Position numbers and translations under genes: made by a program. Below the pieces are notes generated by a model, which did not search any database, was not told the DNA's origin, and was given only the letters and a program-made list of their open reading frames with translations. This document shows, in pieces, positions 47,315 through 56,818 of a stretch of 64,000 nt of DNA. The number at the start of each line of letters is the position of its first letter. Position 1 is the first letter of the stretch. The DNA is taken from positions 124,001-188,000 of the forward strand of contig NZ_FOIK01000006.1 of NCBI RefSeq assembly GCF_900111565.1, in the 5' to 3' direction. Source of the DNA: Paenibacillus sp. NFR01. GTDB lineage: Bacteria; Bacillota; Bacilli; Paenibacillales; Paenibacillaceae.

Positions 47315-49414
47315 TTATTGCACGACCTTCACATCATCGATCCGGGCCGTGGTGCTGTGCATGCGGATGCCGATTTTGCCCGCAGCGATCGGTGCCGGAT
47401 CGGTCCATTGCAGCAGCTGCGCCCCGTTCACGGACCCGGTAATCGTTCCGCCGCTCACCGCCGCCTTGACCTCCGCCCACTGGTTCGCCGTAACTGCCAC
47501 ACTTGCGCTGCTGACCAGCGTCAGGGTGCCGGCGCTTTTTTTATACAGCTCCGCTTTGTCGTTCGCATCGTTCAGCCGGAACATGTAGTAGTTGTTATTA
47601 TCGGCGTAGCGAAGAATCAGCCCTGCGTTCCCCGAAGCGTTCAGCAGCTTGAGGCGCGCCGAACACGTATAATTCGTCCAGGACGCGTTGCCGGCATACG
47701 CCAGCGCTTCGACCGAGGTCGCGCTCTGCGTCAGCGTCAGGCTGCCGTCCGCCGCCAGGCTCCAGGTTCCGCCGGAGACCGTCCAGTCGCTGAAACTGTT
47801 ATCCTCGAAATCGTCCGCGAATATCGTCACCGGCTGCGGAATCGCGCTCTGATACTCAAACGCTCCGATATCCGGCGCCCCGAAATACAGCGTATTGCCC
47901 GAGAAGTCCTTGCCGCCGTTGCCGGCCACCGCCACGCCTGCATTCATCAGCGGCGAAGCCGTCTGAAGCTTGAACCCGTCCGCCGTTGCCCGGCTCAAAG
48001 CCGTTCCCGGGCTGACGAACTTGGGATCGCCCACGATTTTGGAAGGATCGTTCGCCACGCTGGCATTCAAGCCATAAAAGCTGTTGTGGTCGTACGTCAT
48101 TCTTGGACTGTTCGTGTACTGTCCGCCCGCCCCATTATAAAAAATATTGTTCGTGTAATACGCCATTCCCGTACTACTGGCATGGGTCAGCGCGCGGTTT
48201 TGCGTGCCCGTACGGTAAATAACATTGTTGTAGATGTACAGGTTGCCGCCGCCGTTAATCAGGTTAAATGCCCCGTTGCCGTCGAGATCGTTGTTGCTGA
48301 TGTTGTAGCGGAAAATATTGTCGTCGGTGTCGTTCATCACGAGCAGCGTTCCGCCCTGGTTGTTATGGCTGTAATTGTACTGATAAATGCTGGAGTTGAC
48401 CTCCACGTCGAAATCCCACGGCTGGCCGTCCCCTTCCAGCTTCCGGGTATCAAAGGCTTCATTGTACTGAAAAATCGCGCCGGTCGTATAATACGCCCAC
48501 TGTGCCGCCACAACGGCAATTGGGTCCAGATAACTCACCACGCCGGTATTCACGTCGCAGGCTTTGCCGATGGCATTCGTCGTATTGTATTCGATGAGCG
48601 GCGATACCGCAGCGCGGACAAGAATGCCGTCGCGGTGGATTTTCTCCACGTAGTTGCCGCGGATGACCACATTCGTGAACGCATCGAGCTTATGGGTCCA
48701 GGCACTGTTCGAAAAAGCGTCCGTCATCGTCTGGATGCCGGTGTCCGCCACATTGATCACCGTATTGTTCTCGATCAGAACATCGTCCCAGGTGCTTTCG
48801 GCCGCAGTGGCAGTCGTCCCCCGGGCATGGAAATTGATGCCCCCGGTGCGCCGGTCGGTACCGAAAACGTCGTGAATGTCGAGATTCTTAATGTAGATAT
48901 GCTTAAAGCTGCCCGCACCGCTTCCTTCGCCGACGACCAGCACGCCATGCCGGCGCATATCCGTCGCCTGCTGGCCGCTCGTAATCTCCAGATTGTTAAT
49001 TTCCCAATAGGAGACATTGCGCAGCCTAACGCCGAAACCTTCGCCGCCGACGCTCGTGTTGCCGAAATGGATCAGCGGCTTGGCGCCGCTCCCGTATTTA
49101 TCGACCGTAATCGGACTGGACGCGGTGCCGGACCCCTTGAGATCCAGATACTGGTCGCTCCAGACGCCCCCCGCCTTCAGCAGAATGCGGTCGCCGGGAC
49201 TAAAGGTAACGCCGTTTACCTTGCCCAGCGTTTTCCAGGCTGCGGTTTCGCTCGTTCCCGCCGCGCTGTCGCTGCCGGCTGCGGCATCGACATAATATGT
49301 CGTTCCTGCCGCCCGGGCAACCGGGGCCGCCGAACCGGATAACAGGCTGGTGAACAGCAGGCCGGCCGCGACGAGCAGCGGCACAACGCCGAGCCTGCTT
49401 CGTGTTTTTTTCAT
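47315..49414 (-). CDS. Secreted right-handed parallel beta-helix protein with C-terminal lectin-like domain
   Basis: This 699-residue exported protein has a signal peptide (KKTRSRLGVVPLLVAAGLLF, cleavage near AARAAG), an N-terminal TTYYVDAAAGSDSAAGTSE start typical of pectate-lyase-like beta-helix proteins, and about ten rungs with N-rich turns (LIENNTVINVADTGIQ, VVIRGNYVEKIHRDGILV, IYQYNYSHNNQGGTL). A concanavalin-like domain occupies about 530-699 (DDFEDNSFSDWTVSGGTW to IDDVKVVQ). It probably cleaves or binds a plant or microbial polysaccharide; whether it is a lyase, GH or epimerase cannot be decided. AAAGGAG lies 10 bp before the ATG. It lies 7 bp after the FAD oxidoreductase gene. Confidence 0.8.
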   Translation of the reverse strand: MKKTRSRLGVVPLLVAAGLLFTSLLSGSAAPVARAAGTTYYVDAAAGSDSAAGTSETAAWKTLGKVNGVTFSPGDRILLKAGGVWSDQYLDLKGSGTASSPITVDKYGSGAKPLIHFGNTSVGGEGFGVRLRNVSYWEINNLEITSGQQATDMRRHGVLVVGEGSGAGSFKHIYIKNLDIHDVFGTDRRTGGINFHARGTTATAAESTWDDVLIENNTVINVADTGIQTMTDAFSNSAWTHKLDAFTNVVIRGNYVEKIHRDGILVRAAVSPLIEYNTTNAIGKACDVNTGVVSYLDPIAVVAAQWAYYTTGAIFQYNEAFDTRKLEGDGQPWDFDVEVNSSIYQYNYSHNNQGGTLLVMNDTDDNIFRYNISNNDLDGNGAFNLINGGGNLYIYNNVIYRTGTQNRALTHASSTGMAYYTNNIFYNGAGGQYTNSPRMTYDHNSFYGLNASVANDPSKIVGDPKFVSPGTALSRATADGFKLQTASPLMNAGVAVAGNGGKDFSGNTLYFGAPDIGAFEYQSAIPQPVTIFADDFEDNSFSDWTVSGGTWSLAADGSLTLTQSATSVEALAYAGNASWTNYTCSARLKLLNASGNAGLILRYADNNNYYMFRLNDANDKAELYKKSAGTLTLVSSASVAVTANQWAEVKAAVSGGTITGSVNGAQLLQWTDPAPIAAGKIGIRMHSTTARIDDVKVVQ

Positions 49415-49421
49415 TAGACGC

Positions 49422-50792
49422 TCACTCCTTTGCCGTTTGGTATTCGGAAGTCCACGCTTCGCCCAGCCACGCGCCCTGCCGAAGTAATTCGCGCTGCAAT
49501 TCGGGTACATCCACCCTCCGGCTGCTGCCGTCCGCTTCTGCCGCCATCGCTGCCGCCAGCCCGGCGGCCTGGCCCATGGCGAAGCAGTTGGGCATCACGC
49601 GCAGCGAGCCCTGCACGACACGGTCGGAGGAGGCTGCGCGCCCGGCCACCCAGACGTTGTCAAGGCCCACCGGCAGCATGCAGCGGTAAGGCACGCCGTG
49701 CGAGCGCCCCGGCGGCAGGTGATGGATATGCATCGCGCCCGAGCTGCGGGCCATGTGAATGTCGATGAAATACGCGTTGCGCGCGATGTCATCGGCAAAA
49801 GAAGCCATGCTCATAAAATCTTCCTGCGTTAGCACGTAATCGCCGACGATCCGCCGCGTCTCGCGGATGCCGATCTGCTCCCCGGTCGACAGCAGATGCG
49901 CCCGCTCGAACCCCGGCACATACGCCCGAAAGAAATCAAGCTGGCGCTTCACCAGCTTGCGGCCTTCCAGCGCGCCGCGCGTCAAATCCTCCGCCGACGT
50001 GCCGTCGATGCCGAAGACATGGCCGAAGTTGACCCCGACCAGATAATCGGCGATCCAGGCCAGGCCGGAGACGGAGTCGCGTCCCTGCGGCAGCTGCCCC
50101 TCGGCCTGCGCCTTCTGCACGGCAAGATGAAGCTGCTCCGTGTCGCCGCTCTCCTGCAGATATTGCATGAACCGCAGCCGGTCAACGTTCCCGAGCAGGT
50201 AACACATCGTCGCCGCCTGGAGCTCGCCGCTTTCACCGCCTTTATGAAACGGTGCGCCTGCCATGGCAGCCAGATCGGCATCGCCGGTCGCATCGATGAC
50301 GGTTTTGGCCTGGATGATGCTGCGCCCGGACTTGTTGACGATGACCACACCGTTCACCTTGCGTCCTTCCGCATCCATCAGCGTTTGGCTGACGAACGTG
50401 TGCAGCAGCGTTTTGACACCGCTTTCAATAATCGCCTCGTCGTATACACGCTTCAGCACTTCGGGATCGATCGGCACCCAGTCCAGCTCGGTTCCGAAGC
50501 GCTCCCGGAATTCCGGCGCACTGCCGGCCTTCATCTTCTCCAGCAGCTCCAGGCCGATGCCGCGGATAATCGCTTTCTCGCCGTCGCTGTACGGACAAAA
50601 AGCGGGGACCAGGGCGACCGTACCCATGCCGCCCAGGAATCCCCGCTGCTCGATCAGCAGCGTACGCGCGCCCGCTCTCGCCGCCGACAGCGCGGCGGCA
50701 ATGCCGGCCGGGCCGCCGCCTGTAACCAGTACATCCACTTCCTGCGATACGGATAACGCCTCCGCAGGCAACACTATTTTCTTCACGCTCAT
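49422..50792 (-). CDS. FAD-dependent oxidoreductase (PF12831 type), paralog A
   Basis: This 456-residue flavoprotein begins with a dinucleotide motif VLVTGGGPAGIAAALSAARAGARTLLIE (about 21-48) and ends with the second FAD motif VWVAGRAASSDRVVQGSLRVMPNCFAMGQAAG. It shares most motifs with paralog B at 57753 (LDWVPIDPEVLKRVYD, ATGDADLAAMAGAPFHKGGE, GIRETRRIVGDY). No signal peptide is present. The substrate is unknown; PF12831 proteins recur in glycan loci and may oxidise a sugar or its derivative. AGGAGG precedes the ATG. It is followed by the beta-helix gene, whose ribosome site overlaps its 3' end. Confidence 0.8.
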   Translation of the reverse strand: MSVKKIVLPAEALSVSQEVDVLVTGGGPAGIAAALSAARAGARTLLIEQRGFLGGMGTVALVPAFCPYSDGEKAIIRGIGLELLEKMKAGSAPEFRERFGTELDWVPIDPEVLKRVYDEAIIESGVKTLLHTFVSQTLMDAEGRKVNGVVIVNKSGRSIIQAKTVIDATGDADLAAMAGAPFHKGGESGELQAATMCYLLGNVDRLRFMQYLQESGDTEQLHLAVQKAQAEGQLPQGRDSVSGLAWIADYLVGVNFGHVFGIDGTSAEDLTRGALEGRKLVKRQLDFFRAYVPGFERAHLLSTGEQIGIRETRRIVGDYVLTQEDFMSMASFADDIARNAYFIDIHMARSSGAMHIHHLPPGRSHGVPYRCMLPVGLDNVWVAGRAASSDRVVQGSLRVMPNCFAMGQAAGLAAAMAAEADGSSRRVDVPELQRELLRQGAWLGEAWTSEYQTAKE

Positions 50793-51029
50793 GCTTCTCC
50801 TCCTGGGTATACATAAGATGAACTTTAGATTATAACTTAGCCAGTACCGAACTTCCCCTCGATCCTTTTGCCTTTGTTATGTCCTTAGTCCATCTTGAAT
50901 TTTGTTACTTTCTATTATAGGGAGAAGCCCGGGCGGGCAGCGTGTACCCTGATTGCCTGTTTGCATGCAAAGTTTTGACCTTGGAGACCGCGCGAAATAA
51001 TGCGCCGCAATTATGCCGGCGACAGCCCC

Positions 51030-52643
51030 TTACGCTTCCGGTCCGCCGGATGGCGTGAATTGATTTTTGTACTCGCTGGGGCTTTTGCCGCTGTACTTCT
51101 TGAAGACCTTGGAGAAATATGCACGGTCCGAGAACCCCAGCGTGTATGCTACGTTCTCCACCGTCTCGTTCGGCCGGCCGAGCATCGTGATCGCCATATT
51201 GATTTTGTACTGGTTGACGTAATCGGTGAAATTAACGCCGGCCAGCTTCTTGAAATACCGCGAGAAATAACTCGCGTTCAAATGCAGATGCTCCGCCATG
51301 TCGACGGACGTAATCATCCGGTCGACATGCTCGTCAAGGTATTGGTCGATGGCCTGCAGGCGGATATCCTTGCCGGGATCGGTACTCGGCGCAAGCGTGT
51401 GCTGCCGCCACAGATTTCGCAGCTCCCGTTTGGTCAGGCGGGCCGCTTCTTCGATATGCACGGCTTGCTGCAGCCACACGAAGAAGTGGCTTTCCGCCGC
51501 GCCGCCCGATTCGAATACCATCTGGCGCACAAAGTCGCCGCAGATTTCCTTGACCAGCCGGGGCAGCAGCCGTTCGGAGGTCACCTGCTGGATCCACGGA
51601 TTCACCGCCATGTCGATCCAAGCCGCGTTGCCTTCTTCCAGCGCCAGCGACAGCATGGACCGCTCTTTGTCCCAGCGCCGCTCGGTCATCGGCTGGTACT
51701 CCGTCCGCGGCTCCAGCGCGGTAATCGCCTTCGTCTCCCGATCGGGATCATAGAAGCCGGCGTCCCGGCAGTCGTTCAGCATCCGGTACACCGTATGGAA
51801 TTGCGGAAGCGGCACCGTCTGTGCCGCATAAAAGCCCCGTACGTCCATCTTGAGATACTGCTCCGCTTTTTCCCGCACCGCATCCATAAAATCCAGCAGC
51901 GGCTGGAAGGAAACCGACGGGTCCGCCACATTCCATATTAAATAGATTCCGGCATCCTCTGTCATGATCGGCGTGATCTCCCGCGAAGCCGCGGACAGCT
52001 CCAGCGCGATATTAGCCACGGCAAAATGAATCAGCGGCAAATCCGCGTAGCGGTAGCGCTCGGTCAGCGAAGCGGCGTCGATATGAATGAAGCCCTGGCG
52101 GAAATACGGCAGCTTCCAGGAGATGCCCAGCCGTTCGCCGAGGAGCAGCGTCTGCTCCGCATCGCTTCCCGGTGACAGGAGCTGCTTCAGGAAGCTCAGC
52201 CGCAGCACCTCCTTGTTGCGCTCGATCGCCTGCCGGAACGAATAACGTTCCAGCAGCTCCTCGCGGGTGCGGAAGCGGCTAATTGCTTTGCTTACACTGG
52301 CTTTGAGCTGTTCGGGCGACAATTCATCCTTGATCAGATAATCGTCGGCTTCCAGCTGAAACGCCCGTTTCGAATATTGGAAATCCTCGTAGCAGGTCAG
52401 AAAAATCAGCCGTACCTCCGGTTTGGTGATGCGGAACGCCTCGGCCAGCTCAAGCCCGTCCATCCCCGGCAGGCCGATATCGACGATGACCAGATCCGGC
52501 AGCGTCTGATGGAACTCCTCCAGCGCCTGCCCGCTGCTTGAAGCCGAAGCCACCAGCTTCAGCTCCAGGTTCAGCGAATCCAGCAAATACGCCACATAGT
52601 CCAGCATCGGAACATCGTCATCGATCAGCATTACGGTCATCAT
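51030..52643 (-). CDS. AraC-type response regulator (YesN-like)
   Basis: This 537-residue protein has a receiver domain with phospho-acceptor Asp56 region (LVIVDIGLPGMDG) and DDYLIKDELSPEQL, a middle domain, and two C-terminal AraC helix-turn-helix motifs (SDRAYFSKVFKKYSGKSPSEYKN). AGGAGG lies 9 bp before the first of two ATG codons. Its start overlaps the kinase gene by 26 bp. Instead of the usual LLKP the lysine of the receiver is in LIKD. It probably controls the third glycan locus. Confidence 0.93.
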   Translation of the reverse strand: MMTVMLIDDDVPMLDYVAYLLDSLNLELKLVASASSSGQALEEFHQTLPDLVIVDIGLPGMDGLELAEAFRITKPEVRLIFLTCYEDFQYSKRAFQLEADDYLIKDELSPEQLKASVSKAISRFRTREELLERYSFRQAIERNKEVLRLSFLKQLLSPGSDAEQTLLLGERLGISWKLPYFRQGFIHIDAASLTERYRYADLPLIHFAVANIALELSAASREITPIMTEDAGIYLIWNVADPSVSFQPLLDFMDAVREKAEQYLKMDVRGFYAAQTVPLPQFHTVYRMLNDCRDAGFYDPDRETKAITALEPRTEYQPMTERRWDKERSMLSLALEEGNAAWIDMAVNPWIQQVTSERLLPRLVKEICGDFVRQMVFESGGAAESHFFVWLQQAVHIEEAARLTKRELRNLWRQHTLAPSTDPGKDIRLQAIDQYLDEHVDRMITSVDMAEHLHLNASYFSRYFKKLAGVNFTDYVNQYKINMAITMLGRPNETVENVAYTLGFSDRAYFSKVFKKYSGKSPSEYKNQFTPSGGPEA

Positions 52644-54375
52644 CGTTATCGGCCTCCTTGCTGTTTGTAACCGGAATGGTTAGGGTAAAGCATAATCCGC
52701 CGCCCTCGCGCGGCGTTACCGTGATCCGCGCCTGATAGCCGTACAGCACCTGCAGCCGGCGCGCGGTATTGATCAGGCCTACGCCCTTCTCCTGCTGCTG
52801 CTGCGGCGCGTGATCATCCTCGGCTTCCGTCAGCCGCCGGCCTAGCCGTGTGATCATTTCGTCCGGGAGCCCCCGTCCGTTGTCGCTGATTGTAATCTGC
52901 AGCTTCTGCCCTTGCAGCTCCGTATGCAGTTCAATCAGCGGATGCTCCGGCCGCGAAGCAAAGCCGTGATAAATCGCATTCTCGACAATCGGCTGCAGCA
53001 GCAGCCGGGGCAGCTCAAGCGCTTCCGTCCCTTCTCCCAGCTCATAACGGAAAGCGATGTCCAGCCGGTTGCGGATCTGCATGACCTGGATGTAGCTTCC
53101 AAGCACCCTGCATTCCTCTTCCAGCTTCAGCGGGCGGTCGACATGGACATACGCGCGGAGCAGCTTCATCAGCGCGTCGATCATATTGCCGTGCACCGGA
53201 TCGCCGGCCAGCAGCAGATTCACCTTGATCGAATTCAGCGTGTTCAGCAGAAAATGAGGCCGGATCTGCGCGGCGAGCGCCTGGAGCTCCAGCAGCCTTT
53301 TCTCCTCCTGCTCGCTCTCCACCTGCTGCAGCAGCCCGTTGATATCCTCCAGCATTTGGTTGAACGAAGCGGACAGCACCGCGACCTCGTCCTTGCCTTT
53401 GACCGGAATCCGCACATCCCGTTTGCCGCCGACATACTGCTTCACGCTCGAGCGGAGCAGACTGATCGGGCGGTTGATATGCCGGACCCAGAGCATGGAC
53501 AAGATCAGAAACGCCACGAAAAACAATCCGACCACCGAAAGCGTTACCAGAAATTCGCGGTTGATCTGGCTGTCGATGAGTCCGCGGGGCATCTCCCCGG
53601 ACAGCACCCAGCCCGTCTTCGGGATGTCTACCTTGTTCACCAGCCTGTCTCCGGATTTCACCGCCGCTCCCCCGCCCTTCACGGCAATCAAGCCGCCGGA
53701 ACGGTCGGTCAGCGAGAACAGGATATCGGGATTGCCCGTATCCAGCAGGCTGTGGAAGTACGCTTTCGGAATGCCGATATAGAGCGTGGCCAGCTGCTCA
53801 TGGTTGCGCGGATCGATAATAAAACGGGCGGCGTAGTAGTAATCGGGGCCGGAAGGGGCCGCGCCCGAAGGAAACCACTGGAGTGCCGTCGTCTCCTTCC
53901 CGTCCAGCCGGCCGCTCTCCTGCACAAAATCGGCCGGCAAGGGGGAGAAAATCGGCGCGTTGTCGTCGCCGAGAATGATTTTGTCCGCGCGGTTGACCAG
54001 CATCAGCTTGAGATTGGCATCCGACGACTGCATCGACAGGATAGCCGCCATGGACTTCAGCCGGGAGTAATGGGCAAAGGTCTGGAAATCGGCAAAGCTT
54101 CCGGCATCCTTCAGATGCCGAAAGCTTTCCAGAATATCCGGGTTGTTCGATTGGGCGAAATAAACGGAGGCAAACGAGATATTGTCGATCGTTTTTCCGA
54201 TCTGGTTGGCGATGACCGTAAGGGTCTCTTCGTTTGAGCGCGCCAGCTTGTCGCTGACATTCTGCTTCACCGAAGAATACGACCAGAAGGTAACGGCGAT
54301 AAAGGGGAACAGGATCAGGATCAGAAACGAAAACTGCAGTTTGCGATGGAACGAAAAGCGGGTTAGCCATTCCAT
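52618..54375 (-). CDS. Sensor histidine kinase (YesM-like)
   Basis: This 585-residue membrane kinase has transmembrane helices near 13-33 and 280-305, with an extracellular sensor between them. A HAMP region (LLRSSVKQYVGGKRDVRIPVKGKDEVAVLSASFNQML) leads to the phospho-acceptor IRPHFLLNTLNSIKVNL, where arginine replaces the usual asparagine before proline, and a HATPase domain with ISDNGRGLPD. AAGGATG precedes the ATG. It is coupled to the response regulator by a 26-bp overlap and follows the lipoprotein gene by 84 bp. Confidence 0.92.
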   Translation of the reverse strand: MEWLTRFSFHRKLQFSFLILILFPFIAVTFWSYSSVKQNVSDKLARSNEETLTVIANQIGKTIDNISFASVYFAQSNNPDILESFRHLKDAGSFADFQTFAHYSRLKSMAAILSMQSSDANLKLMLVNRADKIILGDDNAPIFSPLPADFVQESGRLDGKETTALQWFPSGAAPSGPDYYYAARFIIDPRNHEQLATLYIGIPKAYFHSLLDTGNPDILFSLTDRSGGLIAVKGGGAAVKSGDRLVNKVDIPKTGWVLSGEMPRGLIDSQINREFLVTLSVVGLFFVAFLILSMLWVRHINRPISLLRSSVKQYVGGKRDVRIPVKGKDEVAVLSASFNQMLEDINGLLQQVESEQEEKRLLELQALAAQIRPHFLLNTLNSIKVNLLLAGDPVHGNMIDALMKLLRAYVHVDRPLKLEEECRVLGSYIQVMQIRNRLDIAFRYELGEGTEALELPRLLLQPIVENAIYHGFASRPEHPLIELHTELQGQKLQITISDNGRGLPDEMITRLGRRLTEAEDDHAPQQQQEKGVGLINTARRLQVLYGYQARITVTPREGGGLCFTLTIPVTNSKEADNDDDRNADR

Positions 54376-54459
54376 GATGAGATCATCCTTATCCTGTAAG
54401 CTCCATAACGTCCTTTTATTATAAGCCCTTACCGCTGCCGCCGGCCTGACATTATCTTC

Positions 54460-55818
54460 TTATTTGTTCGCTTCGACCACTTTTTTCACTTCGTCCGTCA
54501 TTTCCGCTTTCACGTCATCGAAGCTGCGGTTATCGAGCATGTAGCTGGAGAAACCGTTCTCCACAATCGTTTTCAGCTCGGAGCCGTAAGGCACGCTGAA
54601 GGTATCCGGCATTTGGTTGCGCGGATCGAACAAGGTGTTCGCCAGGGACTCGGTGTCGATCAGATCCTGGTTGTCCTTGAAGAATTCATTGATCAGCGCT
54701 TTGCCGTCCACGCCTTTGTAGGCCGGAATCTCTTTCGTAAACTTGGCCGATTCCTTCGTCATCCAGCGGATAAAGTCATACGCGGCATCCTTATGCTCCG
54801 ATTTCGCGCCGATCGCCAGCCCGCCGCCGGAGATGTTGGTCATGCCCAATTCGGTGGAATCCACGGAACGCGGCACCGGCGCATACACCATCTGGAATTC
54901 ATGCGGGAATTTCTCGAGGTTCAAGCCTGCTCTTACCGCATAGCTCGGCACGACCAGCATGCTGGCATTGCCGGCAAAAAACTGCTGAAGGACATGGTAA
55001 TTGGAGGCCAGTACATCGGCATACGGCTCCACGCTTTTGTCTTCCTGTTCCATCGCCCGGCGCAGCTCGAAGAAATATTTAAAGGACGGGTCGTCGAAGA
55101 TCGGGTTCAGGTCGGCATCGAGCTGCGGATTCGGACGCTCGGTGTAGGCGATGATATTCGGGTATTCGCCCCAGGTATGGAAGTAGGTGCCGTAATGCCC
55201 GTCCATGGTCAGCTTTTTCGCATAGCCGCGGAAGTCATCCCAGGTCCAGCCCATTTCCGGAAGCTGCAGGCCCGCTTTGTCCAGATGCTCGCGGTTGAAC
55301 ACGGTGAACCATTGGGTCGAGCTGTTCAAGAGCCCGTAGATGTTGCCGTCCAGCTTGATCACCTTGTTGTATTCGTCTTCGGACTTTACACCTTCCTTGT
55401 CAAAGAACGGGTTAAGCGGTTCCACAACGCCGCGCGAAGCGCGTTCCAGCAGTTCCTCTTCGTTGCCGGTCATGAAGACGTCCACCACTTCGCCGCTCGC
55501 AACCAGGATGTCCAGCTTCTTCATGAAATCCGTGCTGTCGCTGTTCTGTACCAGGGAGACATACTCCACTTCTACTTTATCCTGGGATTCATTGTAGGCT
55601 TGAACGGCTTGATACATCGGTTCCTCCGGCTTGCTTGCCTTAAAGGTATAGAATTTAATCTTCTCCTTGCCTGCCGGCTGTTCGGATGCTGCTGCTTGTT
55701 CGGTCGATGCCGGAGCGTCCGTTGCCGCTGCATTGTTGCCTCCGTTGTTGTTGTTGCCGCATGCGGTAATGGAGAACAGCAGACACAGGCTGGTCAGCCA
55801 TATGGATGTTTTCTTCAA
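54460..55818 (-). CDS. Extracellular sugar-binding lipoprotein
   Basis: This 452-residue solute-binding protein has a lipoprotein signal peptide (KKTSIWLTSLCLLFSITAC, lipobox Cys20) and an Asn/Ala-rich linker. The mature part (KIKFYTFKASKPEEPMYQAVQAYNESQDKVEVEYV) is of the family 1 type for sugars. The start is TTG, 7 bp after GAGGGGG. It is encoded after the two permeases, and the ligand is unknown, presumably oligosaccharides released by the beta-helix protein. Confidence 0.9.
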   Translation of the reverse strand: MKKTSIWLTSLCLLFSITACGNNNNGGNNAAATDAPASTEQAAASEQPAGKEKIKFYTFKASKPEEPMYQAVQAYNESQDKVEVEYVSLVQNSDSTDFMKKLDILVASGEVVDVFMTGNEEELLERASRGVVEPLNPFFDKEGVKSEDEYNKVIKLDGNIYGLLNSSTQWFTVFNREHLDKAGLQLPEMGWTWDDFRGYAKKLTMDGHYGTYFHTWGEYPNIIAYTERPNPQLDADLNPIFDDPSFKYFFELRRAMEQEDKSVEPYADVLASNYHVLQQFFAGNASMLVVPSYAVRAGLNLEKFPHEFQMVYAPVPRSVDSTELGMTNISGGGLAIGAKSEHKDAAYDFIRWMTKESAKFTKEIPAYKGVDGKALINEFFKDNQDLIDTESLANTLFDPRNQMPDTFSVPYGSELKTIVENGFSSYMLDNRSFDDVKAEMTDEVKKVVEANK

Positions 55819-55957
55819 AATCGATTCCCCCTCGTATTGGTTGCTGCAGGCTCATTATACTATCCCGCTTTCGCCCATACCGTGTACTGGATTGCGGTGG
55901 GCGCGTAGACATTTTTGACCTTTGGCCGGAGCCTTACGGCGCCTGCCTGAATCCCTC

Positions 55958-56794
55958 TTACCCTTTTACCCCGCCAATGGCAATGCCTTCGATAACCTGC
56001 TTTTGCAATGCCAGGAACAGCGCCAGCAGCGGCAGGATTGCCGCAACGGAGGCCATCATCATGACCGCGATGCGCGTGCCGAATTCCTCCTGGAAAAACT
56101 GCATCCCGAGCGGAATCGTGTACAGCTTGGTCGAGTTCAGCATGATCAGCGGCCCCTGGTAATCGTTCCAGGTCCAGATGAACTTGATTATGCCCACCGT
56201 TGCCAGGATCGGCCGGCTCAGCGGCACCATGACGCTCCAGAAGATGCGGAGGAATCCGGCACCGTCCAGCTCGGCCGCTTCCAGCAGATCGTTGTGGATG
56301 CCCGCCATGAACTGCCGCAGCAGGAAGGCGAAATAACTGGAGAACATGCCCATCAGGATGAGCGCGCCATGGGAGTCGTACAGTCCCAATTCCTTGATCA
56401 AAATATACCGCGGCACCAGCGTCGCCTGCTCCGGAATCATCATGAACGCCAGCATCAGGCTAAAGACGAGCCCTCTGCCCTTGAAGTCCAGCTTCGACAA
56501 GGCGTAGCCGGCCATCGAGGAGATGAGGATCGTCGCCAGCGTGGAGATCAGCGCGATCTTGATCGAGTTCATGTAGAACAACCCGAAAGAGACGTCGCCC
56601 AGCCACACCGCTTTGAAATTGCTCACCAGATTCCATTCCTTCGGAATCCACTGGATCGGAAACGTCCACACCTCCCGTTCCGTTTTGGCCGCGGCGGACA
56701 GCATCCAGATCAGCGGCAGCAGGAAAAATGCGGACAGCACGGCGAACAGCACCGTCAAAACCAGGTTGCTTGTCTTGAATTTTTTAAGTGTCAT
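55958..56794 (-). CDS. Carbohydrate ABC transporter permease (MalG-type)
   Basis: This 278-residue permease has six transmembrane helices, the coupling loop DLLEAAELDGAGFLRIFWSVMVPLSRP and the C-terminus FLALQKQVIEGIAIGGVKG. AAAGGAA precedes the ATG. It lies 24 bp after its partner permease gene and 139 bp before the lipoprotein gene. Confidence 0.93.
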   Translation of the reverse strand: MTLKKFKTSNLVLTVLFAVLSAFFLLPLIWMLSAAAKTEREVWTFPIQWIPKEWNLVSNFKAVWLGDVSFGLFYMNSIKIALISTLATILISSMAGYALSKLDFKGRGLVFSLMLAFMMIPEQATLVPRYILIKELGLYDSHGALILMGMFSSYFAFLLRQFMAGIHNDLLEAAELDGAGFLRIFWSVMVPLSRPILATVGIIKFIWTWNDYQGPLIMLNSTKLYTIPLGMQFFQEEFGTRIAVMMMASVAAILPLLALFLALQKQVIEGIAIGGVKG

Positions 56795-56818
56795 GTCACG
56801 GGTTCCTTTCGCTAGGGT

